The notes beneath the pieces are model-generated. The model ran no database searches and had not been told where the DNA came from. It saw only the letters and a program-made list of their open reading frames with translations. A program made the translations under genes and the position numbers. From Microcaldota archaeon (GTDB lineage Archaea; Micrarchaeota; Micrarchaeia; Micrarchaeales; CABMGC01): DNA of 32,839 nucleotides. Below, in pieces: positions 9,141-16,684 of the stretch. The stretch covers positions 1-32,839 of the forward strand of contig JAKAON010000004.1 in assembly GCA_021812185.1 (NCBI GenBank), read 5' to 3'. The first letter of the stretch is position 1. Each line of letters starts with the position of its first letter.

Positions 9141-10055
9141 CTACTTGTTCAAATACTCTCTTACGTGGAGTGCGGCCTTGACACCGCTTGCAGCAGCAGT
9201 TGCAGCCTGCTTGTAAAATGGATCCGATACGTCCCCAGCGATAAATACGCCTTCTATATCGCTTAAAACCTCATCTTTGACCACCAGAAAACCGCGTGCA
9301 TCGACATTTAGCTTTCCTTTTAGGAAAGTGGTATTTGGCGTATGCCCTATGGCAACAAACACGCCATCTATTGGGATGTTTGTGAGAGTTCCGGTGTTGA
9401 CATCTTTTATAGTGGCACCGTTGACATGCGTTCCATCGCCTAGTATCTCCTGGACCGTGGAATTCCATACGACTTTTATCTTCGGGTTAGAAAGAACCTT
9501 GTCTTGCATAACCTTGCTTGCCTTAAACGAGTCTTTTCTGTGGACTATCGTGACGCTCTTTGCGAACTTGGTCAAAAATTCCGAATCTTCCATGGCGGTG
9601 TCGCCTCCGCCTACAACTATAACATCCTTGTTCTTAAAGAACGGCCCATCGCATGTTCCGCAAGTGCTGACGCCCTTGCCCATGTATTTTGTTTCTGATT
9701 CAAGGCCCATTAACTTTGCATTTGCCCCAGTTGCGATTATGACAGAATTCGCTTCATAGGTATTAGGTCCTGTGCTTATCTTGAAAGGTTTCGAGGAAAA
9801 ATCTACGTCCATTACGTCTTCGTATACCATCTTCGCACCGAACCTCTCTGCCTGCTTGCGCATTAATTCTATTAGCTCCGGCCCCTGCACGCCGCTGGGA
9901 AATCCAGGGTAGTTCTCCACTGTTGTCGTAAGCATCAATTGCCCTCCGGATATCGAACCTGCTATTACGAGAGGCTGGAATCCTTCCCTTGCAGTGTATA
10001 TCGCAGCCGATAATCCTGCACACCCAGACCCTATTATTAAGACATTTTCAGCCAA
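9141..10055 (-). CDS. trxB: Thioredoxin-disulfide reductase
   Basis: A flavoprotein that passes electrons from NAD(P)H to thioredoxin in the cytoplasm. The N-terminal FAD motif GSGCAGL (9-15) has Cys where Pro is usual. The redox-active CGTC (132-135) is followed by DGPFF, the central NAD(P)H-binding motif is VGGGDTAMED, and the C-terminal FAD motif is VFIAGDV. At 304 residues it is the normal size for low-molecular-weight TrxB. The start codon is TTG, read as MAENVLIIGSG. A minus-strand TATA-like TATAAATAGG (10086-10095) lies 31-40 bp upstream. The gene converges with LamG gene A and diverges from rnhA. No thioredoxin gene lies beside it. Confidence 0.96.
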   Translation of the reverse strand: MAENVLIIGSGCAGLSAAIYTAREGFQPLVIAGSISGGQLMLTTTVENYPGFPSGVQGPELIELMRKQAERFGAKMVYEDVMDVDFSSKPFKISTGPNTYEANSVIIATGANAKLMGLESETKYMGKGVSTCGTCDGPFFKNKDVIVVGGGDTAMEDSEFLTKFAKSVTIVHRKDSFKASKVMQDKVLSNPKIKVVWNSTVQEILGDGTHVNGATIKDVNTGTLTNIPIDGVFVAIGHTPNTTFLKGKLNVDARGFLVVKDEVLSDIEGVFIAGDVSDPFYKQAATAAASGVKAALHVREYLNK

Positions 10056-10111
10056 TCAAGCACCAATCTACCTTTTTATTTTTAGCCTATTTATACTATA
10101 TTGGTAAGATT
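10056..10111. promoter_or_regulatory. Divergent trxB / rnhA promoter region
   Basis: A 56-bp AT-rich spacer. The minus-strand TATAAATAGG at 10086-10095 suits trxB, and the plus-strand CTTTTTATTTTTAG at about 10069-10082 is a weaker candidate for rnhA. Both would give leaders of only a few bases. Confidence 0.4.
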
Positions 10112-10579
10112 GTGGAAGTAACTATTTATACGGATGGGGCATCCAGGGGAAATCCAGGTAAAAGCGCTTCCGGATATATGATATTCGATGACAAACACGT
10201 AAAAATACATGGTGAAACTGTATTCAACGGAATAAAGACAAACAATTTCGCTGAATATAACGCGGTCATTCTTGCCTTAAAGAAGGCACTTGAGATATTT
10301 GGGAAAAACTGCAATGTTACACTCTACTCAGATAGCAAGCTTGTAGTAAACCAAGTATTGGGCAATTATAAGATAAGGGATAAATACCTGAAAATACAGT
10401 ATATGGAGGCAATAAAGCTAGTTGGGGAATTCGCAAGCTGCAAGCTGATAAACGTACCCAGGGAGAACAAGTATATTTCGATGGTTGACAAGTCATTAAA
10501 TATATTGCTCGATAAATTGGAAATTGAAAAGCAGGAAGATATTGAGATTAAGAGGATTTCGCAAAAGAAGTTGATGTGA
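10112..10579 (+). CDS. rnhA: Ribonuclease HI family protein
   Basis: It cleaves RNA in RNA-DNA hybrids. The RNase H fold is shown by YTDGASRGNPGK (first Asp), FAEYNAVILAL (Glu) and LYSDSKLVVNQVLG (second Asp); the fourth acidic position is probably the Asp of SMVDKSL. I chose GTG 10112 (MEVTIYTDGAS), because the family starts directly before the first strand and the upstream in-frame ATG at 9989 lies inside trxB. A short charged tail (EKQEDIEIKRISQKK) follows the domain. The stop lies 2 bp before the ATG of the TPR-AAA gene, so the two are probably co-transcribed. Confidence 0.92.
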   Translation: MEVTIYTDGASRGNPGKSASGYMIFDDKHVKIHGETVFNGIKTNNFAEYNAVILALKKALEIFGKNCNVTLYSDSKLVVNQVLGNYKIRDKYLKIQYMEAIKLVGEFASCKLINVPRENKYISMVDKSLNILLDKLEIEKQEDIEIKRISQKKLM

Positions 10580-10581
10580 AC

Positions 10582-12069
10582 ATGGCAGACCAACCAAAGA
10601 AGAATGATACTGCAAATCCTGTTGCAAAGGATTACTATACCAAGGCAGGCAAATTCTTTGAAGAGAACAAATTTGATGAAGCTATAGATTACTACGGGAG
10701 AGCCATAGCCGAGGATCCTACATATTCCAGTGCGTATTTCAACAGGGCGCTCGCGTATGCCATAGTTAATAAGTACGATCTTGCAGTACGCGATGTTGAC
10801 AGGGTCCTTATGATTGAGCCAAACAGCCATGACGCACCTTATGTGATGGGAGTCATATGCGAATACCAGCAGGATTATCAGGGTGCAAAAGAGTGGTATG
10901 AAAAATCGCTTAAGGTCAAACCAGACTACGACCAGGCAAGGTCCAGGCTTGAGCAGCTAAGGCCTAAGCTAGATAGCATGCAGGGACCTAGACCTTTGAT
11001 GGACAAGAATAACAATGTGCCTGAGCCAGCCACGCAGGGGACTGTTTCTCAGGATGGACAGTTAAAGAAAGTCAAATGGTTCAAATCCAATACCACATTC
11101 AAAGATGTTGTAGGCATGGAAAAAGAGAAAGAGCTGATTTACCAAAACATAGTTCTTGCAATCAAAAAACCCGATCTTCTCAAGGCTTATGGGAAGAAAC
11201 TCGGCCTTGGAGTAATCTTTTATGGTCCGCCAGGATGCGGAAAGACGTACTTTGTAAGGGCAGTGGCTGGAGAGACGCATTCTAATGTGATAATAGCCAA
11301 CATCAACGAGATAGTTGATATGTATGCAGGAAACACTGAAAAGAACATGCATGCGATATTTGAACAGGCAAGGAATGCTATTCCATGCATAATATTCTTT
11401 GACGAAGTGGATGCGCTTGGAACCAAGAGAGACGGAGGCGGAGGAGAGTCACAGAGTTTCATGAAGATGGCGGTCAACCAATTTTTGCAGGAACTTGACG
11501 GTGTGGAAAAAAATCCGGAGGGGATATACGTAATAGGAGCCACAAACCAGCCTTGGGATATGGACCCAGCCCTAAAGAGGGCAGGAAGATTTGGAGAATC
11601 GATATACATACCTCCACCTGACTACAAGACCAGAAAGCAGGCTTTCATATTACATACAAGAAAGATGCCTATAGAAAAACTCTCGTTTGGCAGGCTTGCG
11701 CGCGCGACTATAGGATTCTCTAATGCAGATCTAGATGCGATAGCAGACAAAGCCGCACTCATACCTGCAGTCGAAGAAGACAGGACAGGAAGGAAGAGGA
11801 AGATTGGAATGCGAGACTTCCTGAGCATCATAAAGAAACAGGGGAATGCACTGGACGAGTGGTATGGGATGGTTGCAAAAGACATAGTGAGCAAGAAGGA
11901 GGTTCAGGTAGTTGATGGGAAGAGGACCGAGATAGTAAAAGAGGGCAAGCTAACTCCTGAAGAGAAGGTGAGGTATAGCGCGCTTGTGAAAGACGTTAAG
12001 AGAAACAACTTTATTTTATACAAGTGGGCAAAGAAATTCATTAGATATTTTGCATGGTACATACTCTGA
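10582..12069 (+). CDS. TPR-AAA+ ATPase fusion protein
   Basis: About 495 residues (ATG 10582; an in-frame GTG at 10576 is an alternative). Three tetratricopeptide repeats fill about residues 15-118, followed by a Pro/Asn/Gln-rich linker and one AAA+ module: Walker A GPPGCGKT, pore-loop-like MYAGNTEKN, Walker B IIFFDEVDA, sensor-1 IGATNQPWDMD and arginine-finger region LKRAGRFG. The module resembles the classical AAA clade (Cdc48, Vps4, proteasomal ATPases). The basic C-terminal extension of about 100 residues is unrecognised; it ends in an aromatic helix (FIRYFAWYIL). The TPRs probably bind a substrate or partner that the ATPase remodels. There is no protease domain or HEXXH. It follows rnhA and converges with the pilus operon. 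Confidence 0.88.
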   Translation: MADQPKKNDTANPVAKDYYTKAGKFFEENKFDEAIDYYGRAIAEDPTYSSAYFNRALAYAIVNKYDLAVRDVDRVLMIEPNSHDAPYVMGVICEYQQDYQGAKEWYEKSLKVKPDYDQARSRLEQLRPKLDSMQGPRPLMDKNNNVPEPATQGTVSQDGQLKKVKWFKSNTTFKDVVGMEKEKELIYQNIVLAIKKPDLLKAYGKKLGLGVIFYGPPGCGKTYFVRAVAGETHSNVIIANINEIVDMYAGNTEKNMHAIFEQARNAIPCIIFFDEVDALGTKRDGGGGESQSFMKMAVNQFLQELDGVEKNPEGIYVIGATNQPWDMDPALKRAGRFGESIYIPPPDYKTRKQAFILHTRKMPIEKLSFGRLARATIGFSNADLDAIADKAALIPAVEEDRTGRKRKIGMRDFLSIIKKQGNALDEWYGMVAKDIVSKKEVQVVDGKRTEIVKEGKLTPEEKVRYSALVKDVKRNNFILYKWAKKFIRYFAWYIL

Positions 12070-12075
12070 AGTTAG

Positions 12076-12357
12076 CTAATTTTTAATTAGGAGATATCCG
12101 AATGCTGTTTGCATTGTGCACTGGCTTGCGTAGCAATACAGTTTTGCATTATTTAACTGTGCGATGTTTTGCATGCTTGAATTTTCGGTTCCCATATTGC
12201 CGATTATTTGGTTAAGGGACTGGAGGCGGATATTTGCGGCTAGGGAAGAGTACGCACTTGACAGTGATCCTTGCACCTGCGCATTTTCAGACATAGCGTA
12301 TGCAAGCGAAATGGCACATATTATTATTGACGACACGAATATTCCGTAAAATGACAT
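12076..12357 (-). CDS. Small single-pass protein, last gene of pilus operon
   Basis: 93 residues: one N-terminal membrane segment (about 5-21, FVSSIIICAISLAYA) and a polar, Gln/Asn/Ser-rich exterior with two Cys (CYASQC). It lacks the clear class III Gln-x-x-x-Glu pattern but has the build of a minor pilin or pilus accessory protein. Its ATG directly follows the stop of the preceding gene, with a strong GGTGGGGGATGA ribosome-binding stretch. The function is unknown; the pilus role comes from position. Confidence 0.7.
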   Translation of the reverse strand: MSFYGIFVSSIIICAISLAYAMSENAQVQGSLSSAYSSLAANIRLQSLNQIIGNMGTENSSMQNIAQLNNAKLYCYASQCTMQTAFGYLLIKN

Positions 12358-12753
12358 TCATCCACCCCCTAACAAGCACGCTGTTAGTTTGGCACCAGTG
12401 CCAGTAAATTGGGCGCATGCCCTAAAATTTGTTTGGCTTGAGTTGCCAAATGTGGCATTCCCAACAACTATCGCAACGTTACCTGCTTGATAGATATTTT
12501 TGTATTCCGATACGTAGCTCTCTGCGCACAAGTATCTTGCGCTTGAATTTGTTTGTGAGAGGCAAGAGGCGAACGATTTGTTTTGATAGAGCTGCTGCAC
12601 AAAATCGTATCCTGCGATATTTGAATTTAACGCTCTTGAGCTTGAGTAGAAAGATGCATTCGATCCGTTCAATATGACAGATCCAAATGAGATGAATGCG
12701 ATCACTACAGACACTGAGACAAGAGACTCTATGGTGGCGAATTGGGCATTCAT
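12358..12753 (-). CDS. Pilin-like small secreted protein
   Basis: 131 residues. The N-terminus MNAQFATIESLVSVSVVIAF resembles a class III signal peptide, with Gln4 and a Glu five residues on before a hydrophobic helix. The exterior is rich in Ser, Asn and Ala, has four Cys and several N-x-S/T sites, and ends in LLGGG. It lies 4 bp after the preceding gene in the operon. It is probably a minor pilin; no family is recognised. Confidence 0.75.
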   Translation of the reverse strand: MNAQFATIESLVSVSVVIAFISFGSVILNGSNASFYSSSRALNSNIAGYDFVQQLYQNKSFASCLSQTNSSARYLCAESYVSEYKNIYQAGNVAIVVGNATFGNSSQTNFRACAQFTGTGAKLTACLLGGG

Positions 12754-12757
12754 GATA

Positions 12758-14050
12758 TCATGTGCTATTTATTTTGACTTTGGAGCCTTCTGCATATATT
12801 GTCTGATTGTGTACCGGGCTTTTTCCTAAATTGACGTTTATGGAATACTGGAATGGGTATGGAGAGCTGCAATATAAGGAGTTTGCCAGTATGTTGCACC
12901 CCTGAATTGATTGCGGTCTAGATGCAAGCAGCTGCTGCGCGGCATTATTGAATTCCGCAAGCTGTTGCTGTATTGCACTTTGGTCGCCAACAGTGTTGTT
13001 GTAGAATGAGAATGTTGAGAATGCAGAAGTTTGTGCCTGCTCATACGAGTTTAAGTATGTGGAATTTGCGAATTTAGATGAAGTGTTGTTTGATAGGATT
13101 TCAAAATTTGGGTAGTATGGCTGGGAATACACGCTCATGACATTCGCAGTGCCGATATCTGCGCCGTTATAGAAAACTGGAGATGACGCGCTTGAGCTGT
13201 TTAATGATGATAGATATGCACTTGTGCCATTGTATATGCCAAGTGAGAAATTATACTTGTAATTATAATTTTGGCCGCTTGGCGATTTGATGTCCGTTCC
13301 GGTCTGGGTTGGATATATGCAGTAAGTTTCAGTTTGGGACTGGCCCGACTCGTAGCACGAGCCTGAGAACACTTGGTAGTCCCAGCTATCCCCATTCTGG
13401 CACTGCCTTGATGCAGGAAGGGGAGTTCCCGAAAAGGTAGTGAAAGTGCAGTGGCTTGATTCACTTAATGTATAAAGCGGATTTGATGAGAAGTTGTTGT
13501 ATGATAGCGATTCGTTCCTTTGGGAGATATATGCGGATAATTGGACCTTCGTCGGATATGGGGAGGTGGCGCTTGTCGAATTTGCGGCGACCTGCGAAAA
13601 TGACGAAAGAGTATATGTCCCATTTGAACTTTCTTTTGAGCAAAATATACTGTATCTAATTTCCAAGTTTACCAACCCAACATTTGCTGGCATGAAATAG
13701 TCGGTCATTGGATAAGTATCGTTGAATATTATGTTTTGGTAAGCTTTGTATAAGATGAAAGATGCGTTTGAGCCCACCGAGATATTGGCATACCCCATTT
13801 GGCACCCGTAGAGAAGCATTGAAATGGGATTTGCCTTACCAACAATCGAAGTTTGATTCACATACGCAATCAACCCCGAACCGTTTGGTTTTAGCGTAGG
13901 TGGGTTTTGGAACATCGATATATTTGAATATGCTTTTTCGCCGCCGGTGTAGAGCGTTAGGTCCTTTCCATAGTAGATTATGGTGCTTAGTATTAGTGCA
14001 CTTACTGCGCTGAGTATGAGCACAAATTCAAGGCTTGTTTGGATTCTCAT
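12758..14050 (-). CDS. Large pilin-like secreted protein, Ser/Asn/Tyr-rich
   Basis: 430 residues. MRIQTSLEFVLILSAVSALI has the class III pilin pattern (Gln4, Glu8, then a hydrophobic helix). The rest is an exported domain rich in Ser, Asn, Tyr and Thr, with eight Cys, several of them clustered at about 200-250, which suggests disulfides, and many N-x-S/T sequons that could be N-glycosylated. It is much larger than a normal pilin, so it may be a tip adhesin. It overlaps the preceding gene by 23 bp. I know no matching domain. Confidence 0.8.
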   Translation of the reverse strand: MRIQTSLEFVLILSAVSALILSTIIYYGKDLTLYTGGEKAYSNISMFQNPPTLKPNGSGLIAYVNQTSIVGKANPISMLLYGCQMGYANISVGSNASFILYKAYQNIIFNDTYPMTDYFMPANVGLVNLEIRYSIFCSKESSNGTYTLSSFSQVAANSTSATSPYPTKVQLSAYISQRNESLSYNNFSSNPLYTLSESSHCTFTTFSGTPLPASRQCQNGDSWDYQVFSGSCYESGQSQTETYCIYPTQTGTDIKSPSGQNYNYKYNFSLGIYNGTSAYLSSLNSSSASSPVFYNGADIGTANVMSVYSQPYYPNFEILSNNTSSKFANSTYLNSYEQAQTSAFSTFSFYNNTVGDQSAIQQQLAEFNNAAQQLLASRPQSIQGCNILANSLYCSSPYPFQYSINVNLGKSPVHNQTIYAEGSKVKINST

Positions 14051-14420
14051 TTCTTACCACCAGAAGATACGAATTTCGCTCTATCTCTATTATTCTGCAG
14101 ACGGAAGTTTCGCCGCATGCCGCATTTTCACTTAGATCAATTATTGAGATATTGAAGTTGAATAGTGCGTATTGAGAATGCACAAGTCTTATGGCACTTG
14201 AATAATTTATTCCCCCTGCGTCGATCGCGCTTGCTAGTTCCTGCGATACTGCGTATTGGTTTAGTTTGTTGGAATAAAACGAAGAGGATGTTATTTGGTA
14301 GTTTGAGGTGTATGAGAAATTCGCAAATAACAAATACGATGCTGCGAGAGCTATTGGCATTGCCAAAAGCAAGTCCATTGATATCATTGCACGTTTGCAA
14401 GCATTCATGTCAACACTCAT
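14028..14420 (-). CDS. Pilin-like small secreted protein
   Basis: 130 residues. The N-terminus MSVDMNACKRAMISMDLLLAM leads into a hydrophobic segment (about 16-33), with Asp at the place where pilins usually carry Glu. The mature part is polar with two Cys near the end (CGETSVC). It overlaps both neighbours (11 bp and 23 bp), which indicates tight translational coupling inside the pilus operon. An internal ATG at 14408 is possible. Confidence 0.72.
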   Translation of the reverse strand: MSVDMNACKRAMISMDLLLAMPIALAASYLLFANFSYTSNYQITSSSFYSNKLNQYAVSQELASAIDAGGINYSSAIRLVHSQYALFNFNISIIDLSENAACGETSVCRIIEIERNSYLLVVRNENPNKP

Positions 14421-14631
14421 TCCTAACTAAACTTATGCAGTAGCTGCATTGATTTGCTATCTTACTTGATAGATTTATTGCGTCGCATGCGAGCGCTCTC
14501 TCGTTTGAATGCATCTTGCCGTAACTTGAATATGCTGCAGTGAACGACGTAAATACATAAAGTGCTATGAGCATCGCAACTGACATCGAAAGCAGGATCT
14601 CAAGAGATATTTGCAGCTTAATTTTGCCCAC
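14410..14631 (-). CDS. Small pilin-like protein
   Basis: 73 residues from GTG 14631: MGKIKLQISLEILLSMSVAML has Gln7 and Glu11 before a hydrophobic helix, the class III pilin pattern. The longest frame starts at ATG 14676 and adds 15 residues that overlap the preceding gene by 23 bp. I prefer the GTG because pilin leader peptides are normally short. Three Cys occur in the short exterior (ACDA, CSYC). Confidence 0.68.
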   Translation of the reverse strand: MGKIKLQISLEILLSMSVAMLIALYVFTSFTAAYSSYGKMHSNERALACDAINLSSKIANQCSYCISLVRNEC

Positions 14632-14653
14632 GCATGGAGCTGGCTTGGACCCA

Positions 14654-14956
14654 TCATCTGCATACCGATTGCACATTTATGTCACCGATTATGGAAAAAT
14701 TCCCATACTTAGTCTCCATCAGACCGCCGTTGAAGGTTTGATTGCACATTTGCGTGTATGAGAGCGCAGCATAGCTATTTGCATTGCCTGATAGCAATGC
14801 GGCATTTATCTGCTGCGCAAGCATGTACATGCTATACTCGCCGCGAAATTCCCGTATGGCATTTTGCCACCCGGCCTGCGTTGCGACTATGGTGGCGATA
14901 GAGACAAATGCCAGTGCGAGGTATGCCATAAATTCAAACGATAACTGCAGCTTCAT
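14654..14956 (-). CDS. Small pilin-like protein
   Basis: 100 residues. MKLQLSFEFMAYLALAFVSIA is a good class III leader (Gln4, Glu8, hydrophobic helix). The mature part contains QAGWQNAIREFRGEYSMYMLAQQINAAL-type helices and two Cys. I chose ATG 14956; the frame opens one codon earlier with TTG. GGTG lies about 10 bp upstream. It begins 4 bp after the stop of the preceding pilin gene. Confidence 0.75.
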   Translation of the reverse strand: MKLQLSFEFMAYLALAFVSIATIVATQAGWQNAIREFRGEYSMYMLAQQINAALLSGNANSYAALSYTQMCNQTFNGGLMETKYGNFSIIGDINVQSVCR

Positions 14957-14960
14957 CAAA

Positions 14961-15236
14961 CTACACCGTATTTGACGATATTGCCGATAGCTGACTGGAT
15001 ATTGCCTGCGATATGCTCATCGAATTCCCGTTCATAGTCACATTTGAGACCACTGCGCCCTTGAGCTTTACAATCATTGCAAGTGCGAGAACGATAACTA
15101 TGCTTGCAGCTGCGAGCATCATTATGTACTCCAGCGAACCCTGTCCCTTTGAAGATTTTGCCATCATTGCAAGGCATGCGGCTTCCGGAGATATCACTTC
15201 TATTGCTTTTCTCATTTTTTCTTTGATTTTTCTCAT
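14961..15236 (-). CDS. Type IV pilin, probable main structural subunit
   Basis: 91 residues. SSKGQGSLEYIMMLAAA is a textbook archaeal class III signal: Lys30, Gly31, cleavage before Gln32, Glu36, then a hydrophobic helix. The mature protein would be about 60 residues ending in a Ser-rich tail. A GGTGA Shine-Dalgarno sits 4 bp before ATG 15236 and supports the long basic leader, though internal ATGs at 15167 and 15164 would give a more usual leader. The best processing site and the first place after the membrane proteins suggest this is the major pilin (inference). Confidence 0.82.
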   Translation of the reverse strand: MRKIKEKMRKAIEVISPEAACLAMMAKSSKGQGSLEYIMMLAAASIVIVLALAMIVKLKGAVVSNVTMNGNSMSISQAISSQLSAISSNTV

Positions 15237-15244
15237 TTATTCAC

Positions 15245-15988
15245 CTATAAGACACTTGAGAATGAAGATGCAAGAAGGAATACCAGTACGCCCGTGACGA
15301 ATAACGGGACAACTGCGCTTATCCTGTGAATCGGGGGAGACTTTGGATTCTTGAACGATGAAGTTATGAATAGAATTGTGCCTATGTACAGCATAACCGA
15401 GAGCACAAAGGTTCTTGACGTGGATCCAAGCGAACCTGCACTTAGGGATGCTTGCATTATGTTTGAGCTTATACCTGCAAACATGGGGAAGAAGAACGAT
15501 ATGCCTAGTTGGGAGATCACGTGCATCCCCTCTGTTTTTTCTCTAATCAAATTCTCATGTGCATTTGTACTGCGGATTTTCTGCAGCATTATATCGATTT
15601 CTTGGCTTATGTCCCTGCCGCTGGTCATCCCATTTGCTAATGTTCCAATAAATTTTGCGCACTGACTGCCGACATTGCATGAATTTTTTATTTTCTGTGC
15701 CCCAAGCCTGGCCGATTTTACAGCGCCGCAAACTGCCGCCTTGTTTGGGCCAAATAAACTCAAAACTGTTTCTGCTGCCTTTATTGCGCTTTTGTGTTGT
15801 GCGTAGCGCTTTGAAAAATCCCCGATTATCATTTCCATGTTTTCGGTTTTATCTGACTTGCGGGCACGGACCATCTTGCGAATGTAGATGGCGTATATCA
15901 GCATCGCAATTCCAATGCACGCTGCAATATTTTGCATGAGCGCAGAAATTGCAAAAGCTGCAGCGAGTAGTATGTTTGTGCTATTCAA
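15245..15988 (-). CDS. TadC/ArlJ-like pilus membrane platform protein, half 2
   Basis: 247 residues. It has two N-terminal membrane segments, a cytoplasmic helical domain (about 40-165) with the T2SSF-like run GTLANGMTSGRDISQEIDIML, then three C-terminal membrane segments. Type II secretion F-domain proteins form the inner-membrane platform on which the ATPase acts. Archaeal ArlJ/TadC homologues often carry two such domains in one chain; here the adjacent gene supplies the other half. The start is TTG 15988, preceded by GGGGAT and overlapping the upstream gene by 8 bp. Confidence 0.78.
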   Translation of the reverse strand: MNSTNILLAAAFAISALMQNIAACIGIAMLIYAIYIRKMVRARKSDKTENMEMIIGDFSKRYAQHKSAIKAAETVLSLFGPNKAAVCGAVKSARLGAQKIKNSCNVGSQCAKFIGTLANGMTSGRDISQEIDIMLQKIRSTNAHENLIREKTEGMHVISQLGISFFFPMFAGISSNIMQASLSAGSLGSTSRTFVLSVMLYIGTILFITSSFKNPKSPPIHRISAVVPLFVTGVLVFLLASSFSSVL

Positions 15989-16676
15989 GTAATCCCCTAT
16001 ACATAGTAAAATTGCTCAGCGCGTAGAGAAACGGTATTATCAAGTTCATTATAACTACAAGCGCGCTTATCCCCACTGCCTTTTGTGATATCACCAGGCT
16101 CCCAATGAACCCGAATATCACAAATGAGGGCACTATTGTTGACACAAACATGTTTGCGGTGGCGTATCTTTGCAGGCGTGATGCGGCGGTCGACGAAAGA
16201 GTTTGCATTTTATCGTAATGCTGCGCTATGATGTTTGAGAGGAATGTAGCTGCGCCGACTTCGGTTGGAATGCTTCTTGTCAAATCCCCCACCTTTCCAA
16301 GCCGCAAGTGAGCCTTCGCAATTGCGACATGCACAGGATAGCCAAGCCTTGATAGGTATGAAGCCGTGCGGAATGATTTGTTAAGCCTTGCGTCCCTGCA
16401 CGGGAAAATTGCAGACATTCTTTTTTTCATGGGCAACGTAGCAGTTTTTGCGCCTGAGATCGTGCGTATTTTTTCTACGAACTCTTCAAGCATATCTTTA
16501 TCCTCCGTTAATTTTTGAATTTTTGTTATAGACGTTGATATGAAAAACGCAAATGGCAACGGGATTGTGCACAAAATTGCAAATGTGTATGCTGATGGCC
16601 CTGCATATGCGGATACAAGGACGCACGTGATCAGCATAGAAATTGACAGTGGCACAAGTAATGATCCATAATCCAT
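15981..16676 (-). CDS. TadC/ArlJ-like pilus membrane platform protein, half 1
   Basis: 231 residues. It has an N-terminal pair of membrane segments (about 5-48), a basic cytoplasmic helical domain with LGKVGDLTRSIPTEVGAATF, a T2SSF-like conserved piece, and a C-terminal membrane pair. With the following gene it appears to make up a split two-domain platform protein. It starts 8 bp after the ATPase gene; the order ATPase then platform is the standard one for archaeal type IV pili and archaella. Confidence 0.8.
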   Translation of the reverse strand: MDYGSLLVPLSISMLITCVLVSAYAGPSAYTFAILCTIPLPFAFFISTSITKIQKLTEDKDMLEEFVEKIRTISGAKTATLPMKKRMSAIFPCRDARLNKSFRTASYLSRLGYPVHVAIAKAHLRLGKVGDLTRSIPTEVGAATFLSNIIAQHYDKMQTLSSTAASRLQRYATANMFVSTIVPSFVIFGFIGSLVISQKAVGISALVVIMNLIIPFLYALSNFTMYRGLLE

Positions 16677-16684
16677 TTTACTAC

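Noticed and set aside
14956-15177. Second minus-strand frame overlapping the major pilin gene
   Set aside because: It lies out of frame inside the gene with the clear KGQGSLEY pilin signal and encodes a Cys/Arg/His-rich chain typical of a shadow frame.
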